NCBI RefSeq assembly: GCF_009389715.1
Contig: NC_052396.1
Coordinates: forward strand, 17,452,631 to 17,516,630
From: Phoenix dactylifera
Taxonomy: Eukaryota > Streptophyta > Magnoliopsida > Arecales > Arecaceae
Length of the DNA stretch: 64,000 nt
Direction of reading: 5' to 3'
Below the pieces are notes generated by a model. That model was not told the DNA's origin. It ran no database searches and saw only the letters and a list, made by a program, of their open reading frames with translations. Both the position numbers and the translations under genes were made by a program. Within the stretch, counting starts at the first letter, position 1; each line of letters starts with the position of its first letter. Shown in pieces: positions 12,852 through 25,220 of this stretch.

Positions 12852-15800
12852 TTACATTTCACTCCTTAATATGCAAGTTTGGTGGGTGGTAGAGGGGTGA
12901 TGACATTTGTATTGCAATATCTTCTAGCTGCCTTGTTATCTTAAATCTTAAGATATAATATGGTAATACATTTTGGGTATTCCCAACTGGTTATATCGTA
13001 TTTGTGACATCATCTTTGCTGAAATGAATTTCAGATTTTGGAATTTTTCTTTCTTCTGCTTTATCTTGTTTAAATTACTTGTTTATTGTTGTTCAAACAA
13101 CTGGCTGGTGACCACACTGTTTCAACAGGTTAATCAGGATTTGTTTGATCTAATCATTAATAAGTCTCTCTTTTGACATTCCATTAATTTGACCAGTGAT
13201 GCAAGTTGACATATCGCATGTTACATATGAAGTAGAGAACTAGCCTTGGCATAATAGGGAGGTTACTCTATCATGACCTCGCATTCTAAAGCAAGGTTTT
13301 TTAAACGACATAATGGCGGGAGTCTCTTGCATTGGGATGCTTTGTTTTTTTTTTTTTTAAACATGTTGCATATGAAGTACTCTGGACAAATAGTGGTAAG
13401 CTTGGGGTTTGGATGTAATGAAGTAATTAGCTGTAATTTAGAGTAGTCCTCATGTCAACATTTCTTTTTTATTTTTTTGGATAGGAGTCAACATTTTCAA
13501 TTGAGCAGGTGTATTAGCTTCGATGCTAGAGTTTGCAGAACTTTGAGCTGTTGATGATTTCCTTGTCAATCAGGATCTTGGAGCATTTCCAGCTTTCCAC
13601 AAATGTTACATGCTCTTTTGGTCTTGCCTTTGAAACTTCTAAATGTACAGCTGCACTAGCCAAAGTGCTGCTTAAATGTCTCTCAGGCCTACTTCATTGC
13701 AGTATAATCTAATTCTTGCAGCATAGCGGCATGCATATGCTGTGCATAAACTAACAAAATTCAGTGAAATAGTTTCTTCTGAACCATTGATATGCATTGC
13801 ACTTAGAAAGTAACATTTTAGTGGTTTATGAGATGAAACGATTGATCCAATAGTTATCTCCTTAATGCTAATGTCTGCATTACACCTGTCCCGTAACACT
13901 CCATGTGGATGATGGGATTAAAATGTTCATTTATTTCTTCCTTCTAAGTCTTGTTTTGGCAGTGCACAGACAAATTAACATTTCATTGGTCAAGGAAGTT
14001 ATTGCCATATTGTACCAAAAATTTATCAAAGATGGGAATTATTGTCATCTACAGTCCAACCCCTTCTTGGAACAAAAAGAACAAAAAAGAAATTGGAAAA
14101 TTTTACGTTAACCCTCTGATGCAATCATCCATCTCTTATCATTTTTCTTGTTGATTTTTTTTTTTTAAGTCAGTCATTTTTTTTTGGCAATCAGCATCTA
14201 ATCCATTCATGTCAATGGGAGGGTTAAGAGTGCAACTCATCATCATTGTCATCAATGAAGGGGGTTTAAGGTTATGAATTCGACTCAAATCAAAATAGAC
14301 AAAGATAAACCCTTTGATTCAAGAATGATTTCCTAATCTCTTGCGTATTTACGCCCCTATCGAAAAATCATGCATGATCGGCTGACAATTCGGATAGGAC
14401 TTGTTCTCGCTTGTCAGGAGAAGTCATTATGCTGTGTGTGAGCGGCTTTAGCTGAGCCTGACATGCTACCACATAACATTAGGGAAGTCGGACTAGAAGG
14501 AGGCCTAGGACAGAGTTGGAGACCATTAGCTTTGGGGGCTTGCTTAGTGTATCCAACCATTAGGGACAGAGTTGGACAACATATGCATGCTTTTGTAGGT
14601 CAAGCAGAATCGTTGTTGCTTGATAGGAACTTCCCCCATATTGCTATCAATGTCTTCATGTCGCACCTTTAAGTTAGCCCAGGTTTAAATCGAGCTACGG
14701 AAAGATCTCGTTTCAGTCCATTCTGAATCTCTAGCTTTTGAGACAGTTCTAAAATCGGAGTTAAGCGTGTTCATCATCATCATCATCAAAAGAAGCCAAT
14801 CACCCAATGTGCATCTTGGCTGCCAGCTGAGGCCGAGGCCACGGTCTTCGGGTTGACCGATATCTTCTCCCCATACTTGCCGGCCATCATCTGTTTCTGA
14901 TCCCTTTGCTAAGAAAAAATCGCAGTCCCTGGAGACTGCTTTGAGAGGCAAGGAGCTAGCTTGCTTTACGAACACTGGAGATGGAAGAGTTGGATCTTGA
15001 TTAAGCGCACAACAGGACAAACTGGTAAGTATAACACTTTGGAATATCTTAGGGCTCATTTGGTTTGCGGGAAGCATTTTTCCTCCTAGAAATATAATTT
15101 TTGAGAAACAGATTTCTAGGAAGAAGATGCCTAGGAAATTACTTTTGGCATGTTTGGTTGATAATGGAAAAGTGACAAATTTCCAAAGTGCTTATGTTTG
15201 GTTGACCATCCACTTTCCTGAGAAAGTTATGTATAATTCATATTATGTCCTTAATAAAAATTAGGTCTTAATACCTCTTTAATGCTTTTTAATGCTGAAG
15301 GATCTTTTTGAAAAAAAAAATAAAAATAGAGTGATTTCCGTCTCATGGAAAAGTAACTTTTTCATGTTTCTCATGTGAAAAACTTTCTCATGAAATGTGA
15401 AAATCATATTTCCATAGAAATATCACTTTTCCGTCTCTCTCCTTTGAAAACTCCAACTAAATAAAAGGCATCTCATTACTTTTCTGTTGACCACACTTTC
15501 CCTTTTTTTTTTTTTTTTTTCTCGCGAACCAAACGAGCCCTGACCAAATTTTCCTCAACAAAGGCTGGTAGGGGAAGTAGCGCTGGGCTCCATCTACTCC
15601 CACTTCATGGAGCGGCCGATTCTCTGCATCACCAAAGCCCTGTGGAGTTCCACTCTTGGGGAATATATGCTGTCCCGCCCGTCAGCTAAATCTGCAGTCT
15701 GCTTCCCCGGTCTCTTCCTGCTTTTCTGTATACCCTTTTTTTTCTACCATACAAACTCTATTTTAATGAATGGGTGGCAACCCTCTCGCCGTTCATGAAA

Positions 15801-16388
15801 ACAAATATATTATAGCTGTAATATAAATATTGTAATTATACTTATTTAAAGCTATAGTGTAGCAATAGAATAACCAAAACCATATTACATCTACAGCACA
15901 TCTATAACACAACAACCTGTTATGGGGGTGCAGCGCTGCTTTCAGATGAATGTCATTTTGACTGTTTCAATTCAAATCTAAAGCTCTGACATTTTGACTG
16001 CTGTACAAAATGCTTAGGGATAATTTTTCAAATTGTTCAGCTTTACAAATGAAGCTGTATTGCTGAATTAAAAACTGCATTACCAGAGAACACAGAAACT
16101 TCAAAGAGTTTGGCATCGGGGTAATTGCTGTCTCATGCTAAAACGCACAGGACTGTTATGCTTACAACAACACTGATCGTGATCCAAACACTTCCTAAAA
16201 GCTGCTCTTTTGACAGGGTATTCCGAGGATTTCTGAAGATCCAGGTATCACAGCTAATGATGTGAAAAGGACTTCTACATCATTCATACATAGCATATTA
16301 AGGCCAAATTGATGACTTCTGTTTTGCACTTGACAAGGTTCCCATATAAACCACTTCGACAAAATACTATCAAGATAACGTTGAAAGA
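12852..16388. other. Convergent intergenic region between the cyclophilin and ASHH3-like genes
   Basis: The two genes converge here, so both 3' UTRs fall inside. The left few hundred bases are probably the cyclophilin 3' UTR. One short transposon with paired ends lies at 15052-15540. Segments 14360-14660 and 14690-15050 have higher GC and degenerate open stretches but no recognisable protein; they may be old retroelement pieces. Confidence 0.45.
15052..15540. mobile_element. MITE with terminal inverted repeats
   Basis: The left end GGGCTCATTTGGTTTGCGGG and the right end CGCGAACCAAACGAGCCC are inverted complements over about 18 bp with two or three mismatches. The 489-bp element is AT-rich and non-coding, with internal words such as TTTCCTAGGAA. 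Flanking triplets are TTA on the left and TGA on the right, compatible with a decayed TTA duplication of a PIF/Harbinger (Tourist-like) element; a hAT origin is not excluded. A T-run of about 18 precedes the right end. Confidence 0.7.
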
Positions 16389-19300
16389 TCATAAAAGATC
16401 CCAATCCTCCTTTGACATGTCAAGAACTTCAATCTGCTCATCCTCTGTAATGATCTGCCGAAGAGAAAAAGATAAGTCAGTCTATCCTAGTACTTCAAAA
16501 TATTTCAGATATGTCTTGATAGTTATATATGAATTTATGTTCCAATACAGAAAAGTGACTTTTACCGTGTGTTTTTTGGAGCAACAGTTGAATTCAAGTA
16601 TAACTCCCCCATAGTACCTGCAACATTTGATGCTTGAGCTTCATATATTGAGCAAAGATGATCACATCTTTAGCAGCGAGCAAGCATAAGCACATTAACG
16701 TACTGCTCAATAAGCGATAGAACATAACCATGTATAGATACTGAACAATGAGTACAAGATTTGTTAAAGCTCTATTGATACCATGACCAATACCATAGAT
16801 GTATAATGTTTAGGTGATATCCATGAAGGCCTGGTGTCGGAGGTATACCAACTATCAAATGATCATCACCCAGACTAAGTCTCTGTCAAAAGGGATCATT
16901 GGGCAAGCCTTTGACATTACTCATCAATTTTGACCACACCCAGACAATGCTGTGGCTCAAGCAAAAGCCATATACTCGACACTGATGCATTTGATACCTC
17001 CTTGATGAATCAGTCTAACAGTAGAAGCAATCCAAAGGGATGGTGATTGAAAATACCATAAATATTTGGGTGACAACAGAAGCAAGGCAACGGCCTTAGA
17101 TGTGCAAGTGGTGCTCACCATGATTCTGGATGACAAACATATATCCCACCACACCTGTCAGAAAAGGTGGATATTTGTAGCTAACTATCCCAATGTTTGG
17201 CAACGAACAGGAAATCCGAAAAGAAAATTTTTAATAGAAAATTTTTGTGAAATTAGGTTGCTTTCTGGACTGACTGTCATTTTACATTTAGTCCTTGTTA
17301 ACCAAAAACTTTATGGTCAGTCCTTGATGTCAACAGCTATTTAATGTTTGACCTCTGGTTCGTGTGCAAGTGTGTAAAAGCAGGCCTAAGTGGGAACAGG
17401 ACTAAAAGTAGAATGCTAACTGTGTAAAGGACTAAACATAAAGTTGCAGTCAAACAAAGTTAAATTTCCTAGTGTTCTCTACCTGCTGCAAAATTTTCCC
17501 TGACCAAAAGGAAGAGACTTCGGGAAAGAAAACCGAAAGCTTGTTTCTTTTGGATAAGATACCAAATAAACTAGCCCAAGCAAAACCACCCCCTGCCCAA
17601 CCAAACAATAAAATTATCTCTACAACATTTTCCTTAAAATCAAATAAAATCCACATGGGTCTTTCTTCTTTTTTTTTCTCCCAGTGATTATTTGCCCCCT
17701 TCACTTCCTCTGCAAGCAAACAAAGCCTTCAAAATAGTGCCAAAATTCACACGAAGTTTCTTTATGTGACTAGGATAAATGACAAAAGAAAGCATACGTA
17801 AAAGGATGAAAATTTAAGAAGGAATAAATACTAAAGGGAAACAAGAGAAAATGAAGGAAAAGAGTGAGGGAGAAATAACGAGTTTGAGAAGCAATTCTAG
17901 CAATACCAATGCAAAGGTGGACCTTCAGCTAGTCCCTTATTTCTTTAACTTTTTATGACCCCCCCCCCCAACCAAAAAAAAAAAAGAAAAAAAAGAAAAA
18001 AAAGAAGAAGAAGAAATTCCTGGATCTACCACTGCTTATTGCTATGGTCTTTTTTGGTAGTTGAAAAGAGTTAGAGAAAAAGAAAGAAACTTGTACATGA
18101 TATTTATCAGCATGCAAAGTGCATGACAAAACAAAGCATATTAAAAATGGTGGCCATAATGAACAGGTGCATTGTACGGCACGATTAGAATATCAAAGAA
18201 AGGTATAAGGAAGCAATATCAAGTCCGAGAGGCAATTGCAGAAAGGTTGCTGACAGTGGGTGGACACCAAATTTTGAAACCTAAGCTCATGTCTCTTTAA
18301 ATTTGTCATAATGAACTGGCTGTCAATCATATAGCAATATAATGCTGCATTTTTTTGTCAATAATATAATCTGGATTGACAAAACAAGATCAAATGCTAC
18401 ATTGGGATTAAAGAGGACAGATATTGTTGACATATCCAGAACTTTGTAGAACTGAATAGAGTACATAGACCAGCATTTTATTACCAAAAAATGAAAATAA
18501 AGAAAAAATGAACAATAATGGAAAAGAGGACCAAGAATTAGTATGCATCCGACCTATTACATCATAATGGAGAAATAAATGAAGACATCAAGGTTGGAAA
18601 AATGAGGATGAGAGTGAGTACTCATGACACGTTGGCCATTCTTGAAGAGATAATAGTTAGGCTAATAAATCTAATGGGTACAGTCCTGTATAAATTAAAT
18701 CAATGTTTCAAAGATGATAGAACAATGGAGGATAGACTTGAGAATGGCACATAATCGGAAGCATTAGGCGTAGCATCAATAAAAGAAAAAAAAGTAATGC
18801 AAAACCACATTAAATGGCATGTTTAACACTGTAGAAGAGGACTTGGCAAAAAAGGCCTTAGATTTCTGCTGAAAGTTCGAAAAAAAGGGGTGAAAGATCT
18901 AAAAAACACTAGATGAAAAGGAGGGGAACAACTACGAAACTGGATTGTCATAGGGTAAGATGCAGGAATAGTTCCATTGACAAAGTATGTAGGCCTCGAT
19001 GCAAACAAACAGTAAGAGACTCAAAAGCTAACCCAAGATTGTTAGAGAGGATGAAATGGAAAGCCACATTGTTAAAGAGGGAAGAAATGCAAAGCACTTC
19101 ATTACTGAATAATATTGTCATTTTTAAAAAAATAAAATGTAAGCATGTAAGCGTGATTTTCCTTTTTTTAGAAAAAAAACAGCATGCTTGACTTATGACA
19201 TGGGTGCAACTCAAGTAGATACTATACAATAACTGTAATAGTCAAGGCGTTAGAAAGTGCCCTAAGTTCATGTGTGAAATGTCAACCCACTAATTGACAA

Positions 19301-22300
19301 CTTGACATGATTGTGAACCAACTTATTCGAGTTACTTCAGCATGGCGAAAAATGTCAATGTCATGGCATGTTATACACATAGTTGAACATTAGAGTATTA
19401 ATTGTCAATTTTATGAAGGTGCTCAACATCCATTAGCTGGGAAAAGAGTTGATATCTAATGATAATTCCTGCGCAGACACCTGCATGCTCATGCGTACAA
19501 GTACCATTCATGCAGAAAAGGCATGTAGCTCCAATTCAGCTATGCATTGAAAACACAAGTAAACTAATTAATGACTCTTTTTTACCTACTAAGCATATAG
19601 CAAACAAGTTCCAGGAAGTGACCTTCAGCACCTAACATCCATAGATTGATTTTCATGTTTGCAACAAGAAAGAATATATAATACTGTGCTGAAAAATTTT
19701 GATGTCACGCTTCAAGTGAAAGGCAGTATCAATCAAAGTGTGTTAACTATCATCTGTGCACTTGATGCAATTTGAAGTTGCTTAAACAAACAAACGCTAA
19801 ACACAGACTTGTTCTATAATTTAAGTAAATTCATCCATAAATGATGCTCAGAATTATTTATGATGATATTTCTCTGAACAATAATATGTAATGAATATGA
19901 CTAGGTAAAATGTAGCTAAAATTTCCACCTTCTAAAACAGCAAGTAGTAATGTCTGAAATATATGAAGAGAGTAAAGAAAGAGATTCTCCACTACCTTTT
20001 ATACAGAGGGGACCATATTCGCACAAGTTCCCCGATACAATTTTGGAAGCTGCTCTTTTTTTTGTAAGGAACAGAAAGATATGAACTTCCTGCTTGACAA
20101 AAACAGTGATTTTCTATAAATAATAAATCATGGGAAAATCAACAATCATTGACACAACCTTTTCAATCTCAAAACCATGAGCCTTTAGATAAGAAACCAC
20201 ATTCATCTAAATAGCATGGTGGTTATAATCTTGAATGGTGCGTATCTTACCTATATCAGATCTTCCATTTGGTAAACCCTACCAAAAGAACAGTTCAAAA
20301 ATTAGTAAAGTTTTTCATCAGATTTAAGAGGAAACTACTAAAATCAAATTATCTTCAAGACTGAAAGTACACTTCGGGCGACAAACTACAGGACAGGAGT
20401 ATGCATACTCATATCATTGCATAGCCCCATAGCAGTCCATATTGGCCAGTGCTGGGGCATGCCAACCCAGATTGATACACTAGCATGAACCCATTTTAAT
20501 TTTCACAAGCCCTTGCATGTGGTTGGACATATGACTGACATAGCTTCGCAAGTGCTAAACAGCAACCAGCATGAGCATTGTATGCATGCTTTTGTTCATT
20601 GGTTAGAACGGAGATTTGCCCGGGGATAGAGAGAGGTTTGTTGTTTCCTAAGCTACAAAATTTCTACTATGCATTGATGGCTTGATGCCCTGCTGCAAAA
20701 GCTTGGATGCACAAGCAATAATATAGTAATCTTCCTAGCTTCTCTCTTGAGTACACACTGCATTGCAGATCAACCTTAGGTTTAAAGCAATTTGTCGATT
20801 TTTAAGCTTTGATGACTTCTATGTTGGATCCTCAATCCAACCAACATAGATCAGATAAGAGAGTACGGCCTAGACATTGTGATGGTCGACGATAGCCTAA
20901 ACTCTGGTAATTATGTGATTCAATTTTCAATTATTTACAGAAGGCATACTTAATTGTGTAATATCACATTAAAGGGTCTCATCCGAGTTCGTACAAAATT
21001 CACTTTAGTTAAGGCTAAAGGCAACCTAAAAGCAACGAAAACTGATACAATGATCCTCATGCATCTCTTAGTATGAGGAACATTATAGCAACATTTCTAC
21101 CATGCTCCAACTTCAAGTGATGTCCTGTTGCAAAAGCTTCAATTGCACAAGCAATAATATAGCCATCATTCCAGGTGATTGGCATTCCAGGTTTCATGGG
21201 TGGCTTCTCGCTTGAGTATACAGCATTAGGTTGAGAGCAAGTTGCCCATTCTTGAGCTTTGATGACCCATATGTTGACCCATCCAACCAATATAAATCAG
21301 GTAAGGCAATAAGGTCTAGTCATTGTGGTGGTCAAGGTTATGGTCTATGTTTTGATAATTATTTTAATTTGAGTTTAAATCATTCTCAGAAACCGTCCTT
21401 AGTTATGTAATATCATATCAAAGGGTCTCAAGTCAACTAAGTTCACACAAAATTCACTATTAGATAAGGCCAAATGCAACAAGCAAGGAAAAAGCGATAC
21501 ACTGATCCTCATGCATCTCTTAGAATGAACACATTATAACTTACATCTTTTCCATAAAGAAGAGCCTTCACAGTGGGAGATGAGGCTGCCATCTCACAAA
21601 GAACTAATTGTAAAGCAGTATCTGAAGAAGATAACTTAAGCTTGCTAGGCTTGCTGCCCAGTTTCTGCCTACAACCTATAGCACCACAATAGCAATCTTG
21701 ATCTGCTCCAAATTGCACAAATCTGCAGATCATGTTGGACAAATTAGATTATTGGGAAACATGAGAGGGATGAACAAGCATGTAGTAAACAAAAAAAATT
21801 CTTCAAGAAACCCTGGCAAGGTGCACATACTGATAATCATAAGTCAGTTCCTCTCCCTTACTTATGTCACGCGTGGCAAATATACCAATTCGAGTTTCAC
21901 CGTCAATTGTCCTGTAAAATAGATCATATAAGACATAATTATCACTAAGAATGAGTACATGTGCTAAAGAGGATAGGGGATAACCATTTCTGCATCTCGG
22001 TATTGGGCTGACAGCTATGATTTATAAATCTAGACTTGTTTCCTTTGTATGTGGCATCAATAACCATGTCTCGATTAATCTCGCATAGATAAAAATTGGT
22101 CTCGCCACAGTGTTTCATTTTCCACAGCCGTTCCTCACAGGTTTTGTCATCAATAACTGATTTTTTTAAGAAAAAAGAGAGTACAATATATAATTTAAAA
22201 TCATATGTAAGGTATTACATGATTTGCATGCTAAACAATTTCAGGAAAAATACTGGTTTAAAATAGTCACCTTCACCCACGTATTCAATCACAAAATCTC

Positions 22301-25220
22301 CTTGTCTTATATCTTCATCTGTAACTAGCCCCGCTCCACATTTCTCTGTCTATAAAAAATGGATTGTATTAACATAAACAAAAAGTACGCTTGCAATCTG
22401 TTAATGCTATACTAAGATTAAGAAAATGATTGCAAGCCATTTTTTATATCTTCCTATCAAACGATAAAAATATTATTTTCTCATATTAAGAAAGAGGAGA
22501 TTTCTTTCAGTTGGGTATTCTGTCAAAAACAAGCAACCAAGAAAGCGCATAGCAGCATTTACGACTGCAACAACAAGCATGTGGCCTTACAATAGGAATA
22601 AGAGTTTATCACTGGCACTAAATTCTCAAAAAAATTAAATTATATGAACTGCTTACCATCCAGCTTGCCATCAAGAATAATTTTCCAAACATACTACATT
22701 TCTTCTACTACCACATGCTTTCCATTGCAGAAGACTTGGCATAGAGAGTGAAACTTGAGAAGCATGTGGAATTCATGCAATACTTGTAAGAGAACTAACC
22801 AAAACATTTACAGTTTTATAGGACTCACGCTCTCACGCCCTCTAAGTAGAGCTTTCCAAACTATGTGGAGCATATACAGAAACAGTGCACCAGTTCAATA
22901 ATACCAAAATTACGTACAGGCTAAAATAAAATGAAAATTAAAACAAAAAATAGGGCAGCACATTGGACATTCGTGTAACCTACTTCACGTTCTTACACTC
23001 TCTAACCAGTAACCACCATCATTCTTTTTTAAAACAAGTTTGATCATATCAAGGTTCAAAAGTATCATGTACTAATGCTGAAAAATAATCACCTTCACCT
23101 ACTGATTCAATCACAAAACTTCTCCTCTTATATGTCCATCTGCTACTATGCTTCATCCACATTCCTATCTACAAGATATAGCTTGCATTGAGAGAAAAAT
23201 AACGGGTACAGATATAAAACTTGGCCTTAGAAGGAAGAAAAGAAATATACATATCAATATGGGAATAGAACAGGCAAGCTTTTTTGAGATAGATGGGAAA
23301 TCCCATCCGGTTCTTCTCAGAAAAGTCATTTTTTGAGATAGATGGGAAACCCCATCTGATTCTTCTTCAAAGACAACTGAACAGGCAAGTCGCATGCACC
23401 GGAACTCAACAAAGAAATGCCAGTTTTTGCACAAATCTATCAAAAAATAAAGGCCAAATTATCATTAGGTTTACCTAACAAGGTCTGGTACAACAACTAA
23501 AAATAAAAATAAGATTCATATTTTTTAACTACATGCTTGTTATATATCACCATGTGATTTATTGCAACATTCTGATAATGTGCTGACAGTACTCATGCTA
23601 GCAATGATTTATTAAGTCATGATAACAACAATAACAATCATGAAGTTTTATATATCAGGAAAAAGGATGATTACTCGTTTGAGTAACAAGACGACACTTT
23701 TAAGAGCAAATTTTCACTGATAATAAACGAGGAAAGGATACAAAAAAGTTCACCCGGCTTCCACCACGAGCATAAGCAGGATTTGAAAAGGAAAAAAAAT
23801 GAAGATAAAAGGTTGAGAGGAATGTTATTTGCTCAAGTTCATACCTTAATTAATTTCATTTTCTTTACAGGTCGATATTGAAATGGTTTGTTAACACACA
23901 AGTCTCCACAGTTACAGCTTTGGGAGCAGCAAGACAAAAGCATTCTGCAAAAAGAAAGCCTCAATTTCAAAAAGTCAAGAAAAAGCAATGAATGTAGGTT
24001 GGATATTGAGGCTCCAAGACATAGACACAGTCCCTTGAGCACCCAAAAATACAAGATTCTTCATCATATGATGCTCCAGAAATACCAATAATCACCAATC
24101 CTTAAAAGAAATCTCGGCATGACCAAGAAAGGCAGCACCCATGATCAAGCAATGGAAAACAAGCGTTCAACCATGCAACTTCAAATAAGGCACTTGCATT
24201 GCATCTATGTTAATTTACGATCTACCAAGAAGCCACGTACCCACATAGGCAATCTTTGTCGCAGACAGCCGATGCTCCGGAAGAAGGACTGCAGGAGCAG
24301 AAGATGCCATCATCCTCAGCCCTCCTTTTTATCTTTTTGGTGAGATACACATCTTTGCAGAGTCAAGAGAAGCAACAAATACATATTCCAGTTCACCAAG
24401 AAATAATGACTACTGTAAGTGTGCAACACCACAAAGGCGCCCACATCAAGAAAGTAGATAATTGATGCTAGGCTGACAAACAAGTCGTAAAAGTACTTTT
24501 CAAACTACAAAATGGGTCAAAATTCAAGTTTGGCGAACTGGAACCATGAAGCCAGCCCCAAATAGCTGGGGCAATGCTCGATTGTTATTGTCATGGTTTT
24601 GCAGATGCAAGTTTGTGCGTGTGGTGCATGTCAGTGTGTGGCGCAGAAGCTGGATGAATCAGCTAAGCACACATGCCCTGCAGGCACATGGAAGTACAGA
24701 AAATAATGGGATTCGGAATCTGAAACCAACAAAACGAACAACAGCAGTTTTTTTAGGGTAAGAAGGAACAAAGAACCAGGGCAAGGCAAAAAAAAAAAGA
24801 AGCAAATATTTATATGTAGGGAAGGATGCTGCGCCTTATGAAGGTGTAGGGCATGGATTTCTGCTTCTTTAACCAGTTCGGGAGCTGGAATTCGAGAGGG
24901 TTGGGGTCATCGCCCAGCTGCTGCAGAAGCTCATGGAATGCGTGTCCGGCGATGCCGCTCTGCGCCGCCCGAAAAAAACAAAGTGGAGATTCAGTGAGAG
25001 AGAGAGAGAGAGAGAGGGAGATTCGTATGAGGGGAGATCACCAATTGATCGGAGCCCCCAAATCTTTGTTTGAAAGTACTACAGCCAAATTAACAGGAAA
25101 CTAGTTTCACGGCGGTTAAGATTATTTATAGAGGTAGTACTTCTAGAACAAGAGAAGATCTTGAAATTAAAAAAATAAAAACTGAAAAAGAACAAGCAAC
25201 AATCTTACTCTCTTTTTCAT
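16389..25220 (-). CDS. ASHH3: Histone-lysine N-methyltransferase, ASHH3-type (SET domain)
   Basis: Read on the minus strand, the exons are 25220-25209, 24959-24830, 24352-24241, 23944-23845, 22349-22271, 22156-21985, 21911-21831, 21722-21545, 20278-20251, 20206-20176, 20049-19996, 16617-16566 and 16454-16389 (1095 bp, 364 residues). Domains in order: cysteine-rich AWS region about 66-118 (CSCSPSS..VCDKDCLCG, CNCGDLCVNKPF), SET about 119-230 (KCGAGLV, EYVGE, CEINRDMVID, FINHSCQPN about 186-196, ELTYDY), post-SET CYCGAIGC about 238-245, and a tail with NCIGELVRIW and LDMSKEDWDLL. All cysteines and the NHSC cofactor motif are present, so it should be active. Relatives methylate histone H3, lysine 36 being the expected target, in the nucleus. 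Arabidopsis ASHH3 is about the same length. The weak points are the 12-bp first coding exon and the 31-bp exon 20206-20176. Intron 2 looks like a U12 intron with a GC donor. Confidence 0.88.
16618..19995 (-). other. Intron 12 of the ASHH3-like gene (3.4 kb)
   Basis: The intron is bounded by AAAAG|GTAGTG and TTGCAG|GTACTA on the minus strand. It is AT-rich with a C/A homopolymer block near 17959-18012. Open stretches occur on both strands, but none shows a known domain. Nothing else is supported. Confidence 0.6.
20176..20206 (-). other. Candidate 31-bp exon 10 of the ASHH3-like gene
   Basis: Exon 9 ends in phase 1 and exon 11 (20049-19996) needs phase 2, so an exon of length 1 mod 3 must lie in the 200 bp between them. 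This 31-bp segment, with AG before it and GT after it, restores the frame and reads DECGFLSKGSC before FQNCIG, resembling the Arabidopsis tail before NCIG. Its upstream intron would be only 44 nt. An internal AG gives an alternative 7-bp exon (20182-20176) in the same frame with a 68-nt intron. Confidence 0.5.
20640..21545. repeat. Tandem duplication of about 450 bp in intron 8 reaching the exon 8 donor
   Basis: Unit A (about 20640-21095) and unit B (about 21085-21545) share blocks in the same order: TGCTGCAAAAGCTT / TGTTGCAAAAGCTT, GCACAAGCAATAATATAG, TTTGATGAC, CAAAATTCACT and TGATCCTCATGCATCTCTTAG. The offset grows from 435 to 452 bp, so the copies have diverged by indels. Unit B ends across the exon 8 donor (ACTTAC on plus at 21540-21545). 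In unit A the corresponding bases no longer make a donor. Confidence 0.75.
23093..23168 (-). pseudogene. Dead duplicate of ASHH3 exon 5 (SET-domain exon relic)
   Basis: Within intron 4, this segment aligns with true exon 5 (22271-22349) along its length: CACCTTCACC at the donor end, ATTCAATCACAAAA, CTTATAT and a TCCACATT block, followed by similar flanking text. It is 76 rather than 79 bp and reads with stops and a frameshift, so it cannot code for the SET strand. Both an AG before it and a GT after it survive on the minus strand, so it could still be spliced in by mistake. Confidence 0.75.
23280..23377. repeat. 49-bp tandem duplication
   Basis: Two adjacent copies of TTTTTGAGATAGATGGGAAA..CCCATC.G.TTCTTCT lie at 23280-23328 and 23329-23377, in intron 4 of the ASHH3-like gene just upstream, in gene orientation, of the dead exon. 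Confidence 0.85.
24353..24829 (-). other. Probable U12-type intron with a GC donor (ASHH3 intron 2)
   Basis: The upstream exon must end in FIRR plus one base and the downstream exon starts with AT coding Asn then VYLTKK, as in Arabidopsis ASHH3 (RRN-IYLTKK). The only junction that does this places the donor at GCATCCTTCC, which is the U12 consensus GTATCCTT with C for T at position 2. The acceptor side reads TTCTCTTGACTCTGCAAAG, where CTTGAC matches the U12 branch site about 10 nt from the AG. No GT donor fits before the in-frame stop. Confidence 0.7.
24996..25016. repeat. (GA)n microsatellite
   Basis: An uninterrupted GA run of about ten units on plus, inside the first intron of the ASHH3-like gene and some 40 bp upstream of its exon 2. 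Confidence 0.9.

Noticed and set aside
14685..15077. A 130-residue open frame on minus
   Set aside because: It includes a run of Met/Leu from a TCA microsatellite and runs into the MITE. No domain.
17440..17740. Overlapping frames on both strands around 17450-17719
   Set aside because: They lie in an intron of the ASHH3-like gene and mirror each other; no domain is visible.
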